Source: Borborobacter arsenicus
Lineage (GTDB): Bacteria > Pseudomonadota > Alphaproteobacteria > Rhizobiales > Rhizobiaceae
Reading direction: 5' to 3'
Length of the DNA stretch: 64,000 nt
Assembly (NCBI RefSeq): GCF_003934165.1
Contig: NZ_RKST01000008.1
Coordinates: 124,001 to 188,000, forward strand
Shown piece by piece: positions 1 through 9,700 of this stretch. A model generated the notes under the pieces. The model saw nothing but the letters and a program-made list of their open reading frames with translations, was not told where the DNA came from and did no database searches. Position numbers and translations under genes: made by a program. Position 1 is the first letter of the stretch. Each line of letters opens with the position of its first letter.

Positions 1-1385
1 CCATATTGCTGCTGGAAGATTTGGCGATCGTGCCGCTTCTTGCGCTGATTGCATTCCTAGCACCCGCCCACGCAGACACCGGCTGGCTCGGAAGGTTGAC
101 GAGTGTCGGCATTGGTCTGGCTTCGATTGCCGGACTGGTGGTTGCCGGGCGCTACCTGCTCAATCCGCTGTTTCGCATTCTTGCCGACTCCCGTGCTCGC
201 GAAGTGATGACGGCCGCCGCCTTGCTGGTCGTGCTCGGCTCGGCGCTTGCCATGCAGCTTGGTGGGCTCTCCATGGCCATGGGAGCCTTCCTTGCCGGCG
301 TGCTGCTTTCGGAATCGACTTTCCGCCACCAGCTCGAAGCCGATATCGAACCTTTCCGCGGTGTGCTGCTCGGCCTGTTTTTCCTCGCAGTCGGCATGTC
401 GCTCGATCTCGGCATCGTTGCCGCCAACTGGATGGCGATCGCCGTCTATGTCGCTGCCTATATGGTGATGAAGGGCATCGGCATCTATCTGGTCGCCCGT
501 TTCCTTAGATCAGGTCATGCGCAGGCGCTTGAACGGGCTGTGATCATGGCACAGGGCGGCGAATTCGCCTTCGTGCTCTATTCCTCGGCCCTTGCCGTGG
601 GCATCATCAACGGCCAGGAAAATGCCATTCTGACAGCCGTGATCATTCTTTCCATGGTGCTGACGCCATTGGCCATTATCGGTCTGCGCTATGCCTTGCC
701 GCGCCGCGAACAGGCGCTCGACGATGTCGATATCGCCGAGGATCTGGACGGCAGCGTGCTGATTATCGGCTTTGGCCGGTTCGGGCAGATCGCCAGCCAG
801 CCGCTGCTGCTGCGGGGTATCGATGTCTCGATCATCGACAATGATGTGGAGATGATCCAGGCGGCGGCGAGCTTTGGCTTCAAGGTTTATTATGGCGACG
901 GTACGCGCCTCGACATTCTTCATACGGCCGGCGCCGGACGCGTTCGCGCCGTGCTGATCTGCGTCGACAAGGGCGATGTGGCAGTCCGGATCGCCGAACA
1001 CATGCGGGCGGAGTATCCGCTGGTGCCGGTTCTGGCGCGCGCCTATGACCGCGGGATCGCCATGGACCTGATACAGGCCGGCGTGGACTACCAAATCCGC
1101 GAAACCTTCGAATCAGCACTTTCCTTTGGCCAAGCCACCCTGGAAAAACTCGGTATAGATCAGGACGAAGCTATCGAGATCATCGAGGATGTGCGCCAGC
1201 GCGACGCGGCAAGGCTGGATGCACAGCTTGTCGGCGGCTTGCAGGCTGGACGACAGTTCATGAAAGGCAATATGCCTGTGCCAGCCCCGCTGACGCCACC
1301 TCGGCGGCCCGGCAGGGCTGCCAATGAAGAGGCGGCGACCGTGCTTGAGCAGTCTGCCGCCAAACAAGGAGATGAGGAAAGATGA
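1..1385 (+). CDS. Monovalent cation:proton antiporter-2 (KefB/KefC type), 5'-truncated by window edge
   Basis: This is the C-terminal part of a CPA2-family K+(Na+)/H+ antiporter in the inner membrane. The frame is open from base 3, so the start codon and roughly the first 120 residues lie outside the window; the TTG at 6 is internal. About 230 residues of hydrophobic helices are visible, opening with the LEDLAIVPLLAL segment typical of the exchanger core. An RCK/TrkA-N nucleotide-binding domain follows (about residues 249-370 of the visible part, with the Rossmann signature IIGFGRFGQ), then a charged, proline-rich tail. Family knowledge: these exchangers acidify the cytoplasm in response to electrophiles and are gated through the RCK domain. 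The stop codon overlaps the next ATG (ATGA at 1382), so the two genes are translationally coupled. The choice between KefB, KefC and an uncharacterised member cannot be made here. Confidence 0.9.
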   Translation, partial: ILLLEDLAIVPLLALIAFLAPAHADTGWLGRLTSVGIGLASIAGLVVAGRYLLNPLFRILADSRAREVMTAAALLVVLGSALAMQLGGLSMAMGAFLAGVLLSESTFRHQLEADIEPFRGVLLGLFFLAVGMSLDLGIVAANWMAIAVYVAAYMVMKGIGIYLVARFLRSGHAQALERAVIMAQGGEFAFVLYSSALAVGIINGQENAILTAVIILSMVLTPLAIIGLRYALPRREQALDDVDIAEDLDGSVLIIGFGRFGQIASQPLLLRGIDVSIIDNDVEMIQAAASFGFKVYYGDGTRLDILHTAGAGRVRAVLICVDKGDVAVRIAEHMRAEYPLVPVLARAYDRGIAMDLIQAGVDYQIRETFESALSFGQATLEKLGIDQDEAIEIIEDVRQRDAARLDAQLVGGLQAGRQFMKGNMPVPAPLTPPRRPGRAANEEAATVLEQSAAKQGDEER

Positions 1386-1924
1386 GTCAGGAGACTGCTG
1401 CCGAGATCGTCGAGTTCTGGCGTGAAGCCGGACCCGACCGCTGGTTTGCCAAGGATGAGACTTTCGACCGGGAATTCCATGGCCGCTTCCTTGATCGGCA
1501 TTTTGCAGCAGCCAGGCGGGAACTTGACCATTGGGCCGAGACGCCGGAGGGTTCACTTGCGCTCATCATCCTGCTCGACCAGTTTCCGCGTAATTGCTTT
1601 CGCGGCACCGGCCACATGTTTGCGACTGATCCTCTAGCTCGCCACTTTGCACGCAAGGCGATAGCGGCGGGGCATGACAAGGCAATCGCCGAGGAACTGC
1701 GCGTTTTTATCTGCCTGCCCTTCGAGCATTCGGAAAATATCGAGGACCAGCGCCTGTCGGTGGAGCTCACCCGCTCGTTGCCGGAAGAGTACATGAAATA
1801 CGCCGTCGAGCATCTTGAGATTATTGAGCATTTCGGACGCTTTCCGCATCGCAATCCGGCGCTTGGGCGCGAAACGACGCCCGAGGAACAGGCGTTCCTT
1901 GATGGCGGCGGCTTTGCTGGTTGA
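1382..1924 (+). CDS. DUF924 family protein
   Basis: A 180-residue soluble protein of the DUF924 family, whose biochemical role is not established. Visible family hallmarks are the N-terminal IVEFWREAG segment, the central LDQFPRN motif, and the FICLPFEHSE motif near residue 115. It is predicted to be all-helical (the family is TPR-like) and has no signal peptide. The start ATG overlaps the stop of the antiporter gene by the ATGA arrangement, and an AAGGAGATG ribosome site lies just upstream inside that gene. Co-translation with a cation antiporter is the only contextual hint. Confidence 0.88.
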   Translation: MSQETAAEIVEFWREAGPDRWFAKDETFDREFHGRFLDRHFAAARRELDHWAETPEGSLALIILLDQFPRNCFRGTGHMFATDPLARHFARKAIAAGHDKAIAEELRVFICLPFEHSENIEDQRLSVELTRSLPEEYMKYAVEHLEIIEHFGRFPHRNPALGRETTPEEQAFLDGGGFAG

Positions 1925-1992
1925 GCTGGCGAGAGCGGTCCGGTTGACGGCAGAGGGATAATATCCGATGGATCGTCTATGGAGAAAATACG

Positions 1993-2292
1993 ATGATTAC
2001 CGGACCGATGTGCCGCGCGGCGCGGGCGCTGGTCGAGATCAAACGCGAGCGCCTTTCGCGCGTGTCAGGCATTGACGAAACCACGATCGAGAATTTCGAA
2101 CGCAAGATCGCAATTCCGGAAGACGATGCCGTTCTGGCAATCCAGGCTGCCCTGGAAGAGCATGGGGCCGTATTCATCCCGGAAAATGGCGGCGGCGTCG
2201 GTGTCAGGCTGAAATTCACCAAGTCCGAGACAAAACGCATCGGTATCCTGGAGAGCGAAGGCGGCGTTTCCAGGAACGATGATGTACCCTGA
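1993..2292 (+). CDS. Small XRE-family helix-turn-helix protein
   Basis: A 99-residue protein whose first 70 residues resemble a short XRE-type helix-turn-helix domain: an ARALVEIKRERLSRVSGI start, then a recognition-helix-like IDETTIENFER. The VFIPENGGGVGVRL tail is common in small rhizobial regulators of this type. It is a likely DNA-binding regulator, target unknown. The gene stands 68 bp after the DUF924 gene with GGAGAA just before the ATG. A terminator-like hairpin covers its stop codon. It could regulate the neighbouring antiporter or itself, but nothing in the sequence proves this. Confidence 0.75.
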   Translation: MITGPMCRAARALVEIKRERLSRVSGIDETTIENFERKIAIPEDDAVLAIQAALEEHGAVFIPENGGGVGVRLKFTKSETKRIGILESEGGVSRNDDVP

Positions 2293-2314
2293 TCTGGGTC
2301 TCCGTCAGGGTTTT
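2286..2314 (+). terminator. Possible rho-independent terminator after the XRE gene
   Basis: A perfect 7-bp inverted repeat, ACCCTGA (2286-2292) and TCAGGGT (2305-2311), with a 12-nt loop, followed by a short T run to 2314. It overlaps the stop codon of the XRE gene and lies at the 3' end of convergent folK. The T tract is short, so strength is uncertain. Confidence 0.45.
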
Positions 2315-2828
2315 AGGCCTTCCACCAGTCATTGCCTGATGGCAGCTTCTCGATCCCGGTAAGGTCGATCTGCGACAGGTGTTCCGACAGGCTGACACCT
2401 TTGATGCTGAAATCCGGGGCGAGCTCGGAAAAGGGCACCAGAACGAAAGCGCGCTCGAGCATGCGCGGGTGTGGCACATCCAGCTCGGCATCGTGGATCG
2501 CGCGATCACCGAAGACAAGAATGTCCAGATCGATGAGCCGAGGGCCCCAGCGCTCTTCGCGTACGCGCTTCAACTGGCGTTCGGTTTCCATGCACAATTC
2601 AAGCAGCGCATGCGGCTCCAGGCTGGTGGAGAGCTCTGCAACGGCGTTCAGGAAATCCGGCTGATCTAGCTTGCCCCATGGCGGTGTCCGGTAAAGCGAC
2701 GAGACGGCGACGATCCTGGTTTGTGCGCTGCCGTCGAGAAGGCGCAGGGCCGCGCCCATCGATTTCGCCGGGTTTCCCAGATTGCCGCCCAGGCTCAGAT
2801 AGACACGTTCTTCAGGCAAATTCTGCAC
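2313..2828 (-). CDS. folK: 2-amino-4-hydroxy-6-hydroxymethyldihydropteridine pyrophosphokinase (HPPK)
   Basis: Cytosolic enzyme of folate synthesis. It transfers pyrophosphate from ATP to 6-hydroxymethyl-7,8-dihydropterin, giving the substrate of dihydropteroate synthase. The 171-residue length is normal. Visible motifs are the N-terminal YLSLGGNLG, the pterin-binding SSLYRTPPWG, and the nucleotide/Mg signature RWGPRLIDLDIL with the PHPRMLERAFVL segment. It starts 15 bp after folP on the same strand, so the two are very probably one operon. In many rhizobia folB lies between these two genes; here it is absent. Confidence 0.96.
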   Translation of the reverse strand: MQNLPEERVYLSLGGNLGNPAKSMGAALRLLDGSAQTRIVAVSSLYRTPPWGKLDQPDFLNAVAELSTSLEPHALLELCMETERQLKRVREERWGPRLIDLDILVFGDRAIHDAELDVPHPRMLERAFVLVPFSELAPDFSIKGVSLSEHLSQIDLTGIEKLPSGNDWWKA

Positions 2829-2843
2829 TTATCACCTCGGCAA

Positions 2844-3683
2844 TTAGTCTTTCGCCTCATCGCGGCTGCGGATCGCATCTGCCACCACCAGCGCGTCGGC
2901 GTTCATTGCGACATTGTGGACGCGGAACACGTCGGCGCCTTTCAGTCGCAGGGCAACGCTGGTCGCCGCCGTCGCGGCATCGCGGCCTTCAGACTCCTTG
3001 CCGGACACATAGCCGACGAAACGCTTGCGCGATGTTCCGACCAACCACGGGAAGCCCAGCGCGTGCAGTTCGGCGAAGCGCGCCATGAGCTGGAGATTTT
3101 CTTCCGAATCCTTGGCGAAGCCAAAGCCGGGATCAAGCACGATCTGGTCGTCGGCAACGCCGGCATCGCGGGCGATCTGCAAGGACTTGCCCAGGAATTC
3201 AAACTGATCGGCGATCACGTCCGGGTTCTTTTCGCGTTCGCGGCCGGTATGCATGATGACCAGGCCCGCGCCGGTTTCGGCTGCCAGGCGGCCGATGCCG
3301 GGTTCGCGTTGCAGACCCCAGACGTCGTTGACGATATGCGCACCGGCAGCAATGGCCAGCCGCGCCGTCTCCTCGCGATAGGTATCGACCGAAATCAGCA
3401 GATCGCCGGTTTCGGCCAGGGCCTCGATGACCGGCAATATACGTGCCTGCTCCTCCTCCGGCGAGACCGGCGTTGCGCCCGGCCGCGTCGATTCCCCGCC
3501 GACATCGATGATGACTGCACCTTCTGAGGCCATGCGACGAGCCTGCTCCATGGCCTTTTCGGGGGCGACGAACAGCCCGCCGTCAGAAAAACTGTCGGGC
3601 GTCACGTTCAAAATGCCCATCACCAGCGCTTTGTCGCCGAGGTCCAGGAAGCGCCCATGCGCAAGTCGCCATCGTCTCGTCAT
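2844..3683 (-). CDS. folP: Dihydropteroate synthase
   Basis: Condenses p-aminobenzoate with hydroxymethyldihydropterin pyrophosphate; this is the sulfonamide target. The 279-residue TIM-barrel protein shows both family signatures: GILNVTPDSFSDGG near residue 25 and VGGESTRPGA near residue 62. The pterin-binding LDPGFGFAK and the C-terminal VHNV segment are also present. The frame stays open 47 codons further upstream, but the ATG at 3683 gives the usual N-terminus (MTRRWRLAHG), so it was chosen. First gene of a folP-folK pair; the divergent DUF922 gene begins 126 bp away. Confidence 0.95.
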   Translation of the reverse strand: MTRRWRLAHGRFLDLGDKALVMGILNVTPDSFSDGGLFVAPEKAMEQARRMASEGAVIIDVGGESTRPGATPVSPEEEQARILPVIEALAETGDLLISVDTYREETARLAIAAGAHIVNDVWGLQREPGIGRLAAETGAGLVIMHTGREREKNPDVIADQFEFLGKSLQIARDAGVADDQIVLDPGFGFAKDSEENLQLMARFAELHALGFPWLVGTSRKRFVGYVSGKESEGRDAATAATSVALRLKGADVFRVHNVAMNADALVVADAIRSRDEAKD

Positions 3684-3808
3684 TGTCGGTCGCTTTCTGG
3701 CCCTGAAGTGATGCCACGAATAATCAACGTTTTGCAGGGCACAAATGCCGCGCAGCGATTTCCGTTGCACGCGCAGGGGCCGTAAAGCAAGGTGCGGCAA
3801 GAGGCAAT

Positions 3809-4426
3809 ATGATGAAACGCACACTGCTGGCCACCATGATCATTGCCTGCATGGCATTACCTGCCGGTGCCGCCAGCCTGTCGAAGACCTACAGCTATTT
3901 TTCCATTGGCGGCAACACGCTCGATGAGATCGAAGCCGATCTGGCACGGCGGGGACCTCACGTCAGCGCTTCCAACAAGCGGCATCCGGGCGCCACGCAA
4001 ATGGAGTTCACGACCAGGCTCAGCTACAAGCAAACCACCAATTACTGCAAGATTGTCCAGGCGCATGTGACGGTCAAGGCCAAGCTCATTCTTCCGCGCT
4101 GGCGCCGCTCGCGCAAGGCCGAGCAGGATGTGAGATTGATCTGGGACACGCTTTCGGCCGACATAAAGCGCCATGAGGAAAGCCATGTCGTGATCGCCAA
4201 GAACTACGCCCGCGAGATGGAACAGGCGCTGAAGGCAATGGACCGGCAGAAAAGCTGCCGGACGGCTGCCGACAAGGCGAAGGAAGTAACGGCGAAAATA
4301 CTTGCTAGGCACGATCGGGCGCAGATGGAGTTCGATCGCGTGGAAGGCAAGAATTTCGAAAGCCGCATCATGCGGCTGCTGAAATATCGCCTCGAACAGA
4401 TCGATGCCGGCCGCCTTCCGCGCTAA
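3809..4426 (+). CDS. DUF922 family exported protein with HExxH motif
   Basis: A 205-residue protein with an N-terminal signal peptide (hydrophobic stretch to about residue 20, likely cleavage after PAGA). The mature part matches DUF922, a family often described as putative Zn-dependent proteases. The key motif RHEESHVVIA sits near residues 121-130 and gives HExxH, as in zincin metallopeptidases. A periplasmic location is expected. The activity of the family is not established. Two consecutive ATGs (3809 and 3812) are possible starts. The gene is divergent from folP and convergent with the FNR gene. Confidence 0.85.
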   Translation: MMKRTLLATMIIACMALPAGAASLSKTYSYFSIGGNTLDEIEADLARRGPHVSASNKRHPGATQMEFTTRLSYKQTTNYCKIVQAHVTVKAKLILPRWRRSRKAEQDVRLIWDTLSADIKRHEESHVVIAKNYAREMEQALKAMDRQKSCRTAADKAKEVTAKILARHDRAQMEFDRVEGKNFESRIMRLLKYRLEQIDAGRLPR

Positions 4427-4490
4427 CGCCCGACGCGCGAATTACTCAACACAGTCATTAATTGGCTGCCGGCGCCTTGCTACATGCCAG

Positions 4491-5597
<1,107 letters not shown>

Positions 5598-5616
5598 CTA
5601 ATCGATCGTCCTGCTG

Positions 5617-5937
5617 TCAGCCTTGGCGCTCGGGCACCTGGACAACGAGACCGTCGAGTTCGTCGCGCACCTTGATCTGGCAGGACAATCGTGAATTGGG
5701 GCGTACATCATAGGCGAAATCCAGCATGTCTTCTTCCATGGCCTCGGGTTCGCCGACTGTCTCGGTCCACTCCTCGTCGACATAGACATGGCACGTTGCG
5801 CATGCGCAGGCGCCGCCGCACTCCGCCTCGATGCCCGGCACGGCGTTACGGATAGCGTTTTCCATCACGGTCGAGCCATTCTCGGCTTCCACGTCAAAAC
5901 GCGTGCCGTCAAAGGCGACGAAGGTAAGCTTGGTCAT
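5617..5937 (-). CDS. [2Fe-2S] ferredoxin, adrenodoxin type
   Basis: A 106-residue electron carrier. The cluster ligands are Cys40, Cys46, Cys49 and Cys86, giving the C-x5-C-x2-C-x36-C spacing of adrenodoxin/putidaredoxin-type ferredoxins; Cys44 is an extra non-ligand cysteine. The acidic stretch around residues 54-72 (EEWTET...AMEEDML) matches the partner-interaction region of this class. Family members feed P450s or act in Fe-S and heme synthesis. It is followed on the same strand by an FNR gene. The physiological acceptor cannot be read from the sequence. Confidence 0.94.
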   Translation of the reverse strand: MTKLTFVAFDGTRFDVEAENGSTVMENAIRNAVPGIEAECGGACACATCHVYVDEEWTETVGEPEAMEEDMLDFAYDVRPNSRLSCQIKVRDELDGLVVQVPERQG

Positions 5938-6087
5938 TACTGCCCCTAAAAGACGCGCTCGGAGTCGGTTGATGGATTGCCCCGTCGCGGTACAAACGAA
6001 CTCCTAGCCGAGATAATCACTCCGGCGCGCAAGTCAACTGCGGCGCAAAAGCGCCTTTGTATGACGCAAACTGGCTGCTTGGGGGAA

Positions 6088-6462
6088 TCAGCGCCCGATG
6101 GCGGCGATGAACTCGCGCACCTCATCGACCAGACCAGCGAGGCGCTGCACTTCCGAAGTGTTGTCCGGCTTGGCTTCGATGGCGTCGGCGCAACCGGCAA
6201 TGGCAAAGGCACCGATGCCCCGCGCGGACCCTTTGAGGCCATGTGCAAGCCTGACGCGCTCATTCATGCTCGCCTCTTCGATCTGGTCGCGCACCTGCAC
6301 GGCCTGTTGAACGAAAAGTGCCAGGACCTCTTGCTCCAGCGCACGGTCTCCCATGGTCTGGCGGGCGAGATGGGCAAGGTCTATCGGCCGCGGGGAGGCC
6401 TGGGCGCAGCTTTCACCGCCGGGCATCGAAAATGCGACAGTTCTTGAATTCCGAGGCGCCAT
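6088..6462 (-). CDS. Orphan histidine phosphotransfer (Hpt) domain protein
   Basis: A single-domain phosphorelay protein of 124 residues. The phosphoacceptor motif AHGLKGSARGIGA places the active histidine near residue 74. The preceding helix (DLAHLARQTMGDRALEQEVL) is the usual first helix of a four-helix Hpt bundle. The frame extends to an ATG at 6513, but that codon has no ribosome site and overlaps a DnaA box, whereas the ATG at 6462 is preceded by GGAAAG at good spacing. No histidine kinase or response regulator is nearby, so its partners must be elsewhere. It is divergent from gpr, with 272 bp between the chosen start codons. Confidence 0.85.
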   Translation of the reverse strand: MAPRNSRTVAFSMPGGESCAQASPRPIDLAHLARQTMGDRALEQEVLALFVQQAVQVRDQIEEASMNERVRLAHGLKGSARGIGAFAIAGCADAIEAKPDNTSEVQRLAGLVDEVREFIAAIGR

Positions 6463-6512
6463 TTCCAACTGCTTTCCAAATGCCGGCGATGATTTGCAGG
6501 CTGTCTCAATCA

Positions 6513-6521
6513 TGTGGATAA
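6513..6521 (-). promoter_or_regulatory. Perfect DnaA box in the hpt-gpr intergenic region
   Basis: The + strand reads TGTGGATAA, the reverse complement of the consensus DnaA box TTATCCACA. It lies 51 bp upstream of the chosen hpt start and about 210 bp upstream of the gpr start. A single 9-mer match can occur by chance in a window of this size. Confidence 0.4.
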
Positions 6522-6578
6522 CGGGTTAATGCGCAGGGTGGCTGATTGGTTCGCAAAACCGCCAAATTCGCGGCATCA

Positions 6579-6594
6579 TTAACCTTATATTTAA
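6579..6594. promoter_or_regulatory. Near-match to a CtrA site upstream of gpr
   Basis: TTAA (6579-6582) and TTAA (6591-6594) are separated by 8 bases rather than the 7 of the CtrA consensus. With 7-base spacing the second half reads TTTA. A GANTC site (GATTC, 6614-6618), the target of the cell-cycle methylase CcrM, lies 20 bp downstream. Suggestive only. Confidence 0.25.
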
Positions 6595-6734
6595 ACTTTT
6601 ACGTATTCGAACCGATTCAAGTTTCCTTTACCCGACTGTGCCAGTACGATACGTGAAGTCCATAATAAGCCTCGCTGCGGGCATTATAAGCCGGATTACG
6701 GCAGTCTGTGGCACGAGTACAGGGTAACGGCGAA

Positions 6735-9700
6735 ATGGCGAAAAAAACTTCGACCCCCAAGAAAGATATCGACAGCGACGTAGCAAGGGAGCTTGAGGAA
6801 GCGCTCGATTTCGATCTGTCGTCGGCGTCCGACGATCTCGATATAGCCGCTTCGATGGAGGATCTGGAGGCACAGATCTCCCAGGCTGCCGACGAACTCG
6901 CCCGCGAAGGTCGTGCGGAAGCTGAGGCCCCCGAGCCTGCTCCAAAAACGACATCGGAGGCCCCGGCAAAGCCTTCCAATGGCTCCAATGCCAAGGCCGA
7001 GTTGCGCCCTGTCAATACGGTCGGTCTGCGCCCGAGCCCCAATGGTTTCGCCCCCGCCAATGACGATCAGCAAAAGGACTACCGCACGCTCCTGCATTCG
7101 ATGAATCGCCGTTCGTCGAACGGCATTTATTGGGTGGTCGCTCTTTTATCCCTGCTTTGGATAGGCGGTGGCGTCGCGCTTGCCAACACGCTGTTTACCC
7201 CTGGCATCATGGAAATCCGCTCGGTCGAGCAGATACTCGCCCAGCCCTACCTGATCCTTCTCGGCGTCGCCACGATCGTGCCTGTCATTCTTTTCTGGGC
7301 CTTTGCGGTGATGATCCGCCGTGCTCAGGACATGCGCCTGGCCGCCCAGTCCATGACCGAAGTTGCGTTCCGTCTCGCCGAGCCGGAAAACCTGGCACAG
7401 GACCGCGTGATGATGGTCGGCCAGGCCGTTCGCCGCGAAGTCGCGGCAATGGGCGAAGGCATCGAGCGCACATTGGCGCGTGCGGTGGAACTCGAGACGC
7501 TGGTCCACACTGAAGTCAACCAGATCGAGCGCTCCTATTCGGAAAATGAAGCGCGCATCCGCTCGCTGGTCGACGGACTTGGCGTCGAACGCGAGGCCGT
7601 GGTCACCCATGCCGAGCGCGTTCGCGCCTCCATTGCCGGCGCGCATGAAACGCTGCGTGACGAATTGGGTTCGGCGGGCGATATCATCCGCGAAAGCATC
7701 CTGAATGCATCGACCAAGCTGTCGATGACGATCACCAATTCCGGTGACACCCTGATCGACCGCATCAATGAAAGCGGTTCGTCCATCTTCGAGTCGATCG
7801 ATCAGCGGCTGGATACCATCGGCGACCGTATCACCACCTCCGGTGAAGCTTTCGCCAGCCTGCTCGACACCCGTATCGCCAGGCTGACGGAAAGCGCCGA
7901 CGAGATGACCCGCTCGCTTTCCGACCTTTTGGACGAGCGCACCTCGGGCATGGTGTCCCTGCTCGGCAGCGCGGCAAGCACTTTGAATGCCGACCTCGAC
8001 GCCAGCCTGAAGGGTATTGAGCGTACACTGGCCGAGCGCGGTCAGAGCCTGATCAGCGAGTTCCAGACGCGGGCCGAAGCCCTCGACACGGGAACCCAGA
8101 AGCTCAACGCGGCGTTGGAAGCCCGCGCGCGCCAGATCAACGAGACACTGGTCGATCGCACCCGCGAAATCGCCACGACCTTCACCGACGGCAAGCAGAG
8201 CCTTTCGGCAATGATCGAGGAAGGCCGTGCCCGGATCGGCGCCGAAATGGCCGAAATGGTCACCTCCACCTCCTCTATGCTGGAAGAGCGCGCCAATGAT
8301 TTTGCCGGGCGGCTTGAATCGGCACGTCACGTCGTTTCCGATGCCTTTGACGCGGATATCCAGAAACTGGCCCAAGCCCGTCAGAACATCGACGACGCCG
8401 TCGAGACGCAAGCGCAGAAATTCGCGGAGACCAGCGACCGCATCGCCTCGATGCTCCAGGCCGATCTCGCCAAGTTCGAGGAAAGCCGGGCTGGTATTGA
8501 TGAGGCGGTCAGCCTGCAGGTGCTGAAGCTGGCTGAAGGCCGCACCATGATTTCGCAGGCTCTCGATGAAGACTTGCGCAAGATCAACGAATCGCGCGCG
8601 ACCATCGATGCTTCACTGGGTGAGCATCTTGAGCGGCTGGCGGATGGCCGCGCCAACCTTGCCCGTGCGCTTGCCGAGGACACACAGAAACTCACTCAGA
8701 CACGAACCAACATCGACGAAATGGTGGCAGGCCATATCGGCAAGCTCGGCGAAGGCCGCGGCATCCTGACGCGCGCGCTGGAGGCCGATCTCAACAAGCT
8801 TGCCGAAAGCCGCAGCGACATCGACAATCTCGTCGCAAGCCAGGTCGAGAAGCTGGCTGAGGGTCGCGATGTCCTCTCCCGCGCGCTGGAAGCCGACCTT
8901 GCGCGTATTGCGGACGGCCGTTCGACCCTGGACAATCTGGTCGATAGTCAATTGGAGAAGCTCGATCAGGGTCGCGAACGCCTGACTCGCGCGCTCGAGG
9001 ACGATCTGGGCAAGCTTGCCGAAAGCCGCTCAAGCATCGACGGCCTCGTTGCAGGTCAGGTCGAAAAACTTGCTGAAGGCCGCGATATCCTCAAGCGGGC
9101 GCTGGAAGCCGACCTTGCCAAGCTCGCCGAGAGTCGCGCCGATATTGACGGGCTCGTTGCCGGCCAGGTGGAAAAGCTGGCTCAGGGGCGCGATCTGCTG
9201 AAACGCGCGCTTGAGGCGGATATGACCAGCATCAACGCGATGGTGACGGCCCAGGCCGACAAGCTGACAGACAGCCGCCACGCGCTCGCCCGCGCCCTTG
9301 AAGACGACCTTGCCAGGCTTGCCGAAAGCCGGACGAGCATCGATGACGCCGTTGCGGGCCATGTCGAGAAACTCGCCCATGGCCGGGATGTGCTGTCGCG
9401 CGCTCTGGAAGCCGACATGGCCAATATCGAGGCCCTCGTCGCTGCCCAGGCAGACAAGCTGGTGGAGGCGCGCAAGTCGCTGACGCAGGCATTGGAAACC
9501 GATGTCAGCAGCATGGAGGGGATCGTCGCAGGCCAGGCCGAGCGGCTCGAAGAGAACCGCGGCGTGCTTACGCGTGCGCTGGAGTCCGATATCACCAATA
9601 TCGAGAGCCTCATTGCCAGCCAGAATGAGCGGCTGGCCGAAGGCCGCGCAATGCTTGCGCGTACCTTGGAAGAGGATCTGCAAAAGCTTGCCGAAAGCCG

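Noticed and set aside
3684-3824. N-terminal extension of folP to 3824
   Set aside because: The extra 47 residues are Arg/Cys-rich with no family match and overlap the divergent DUF922 start. The ATG at 3683 gives the normal protein.
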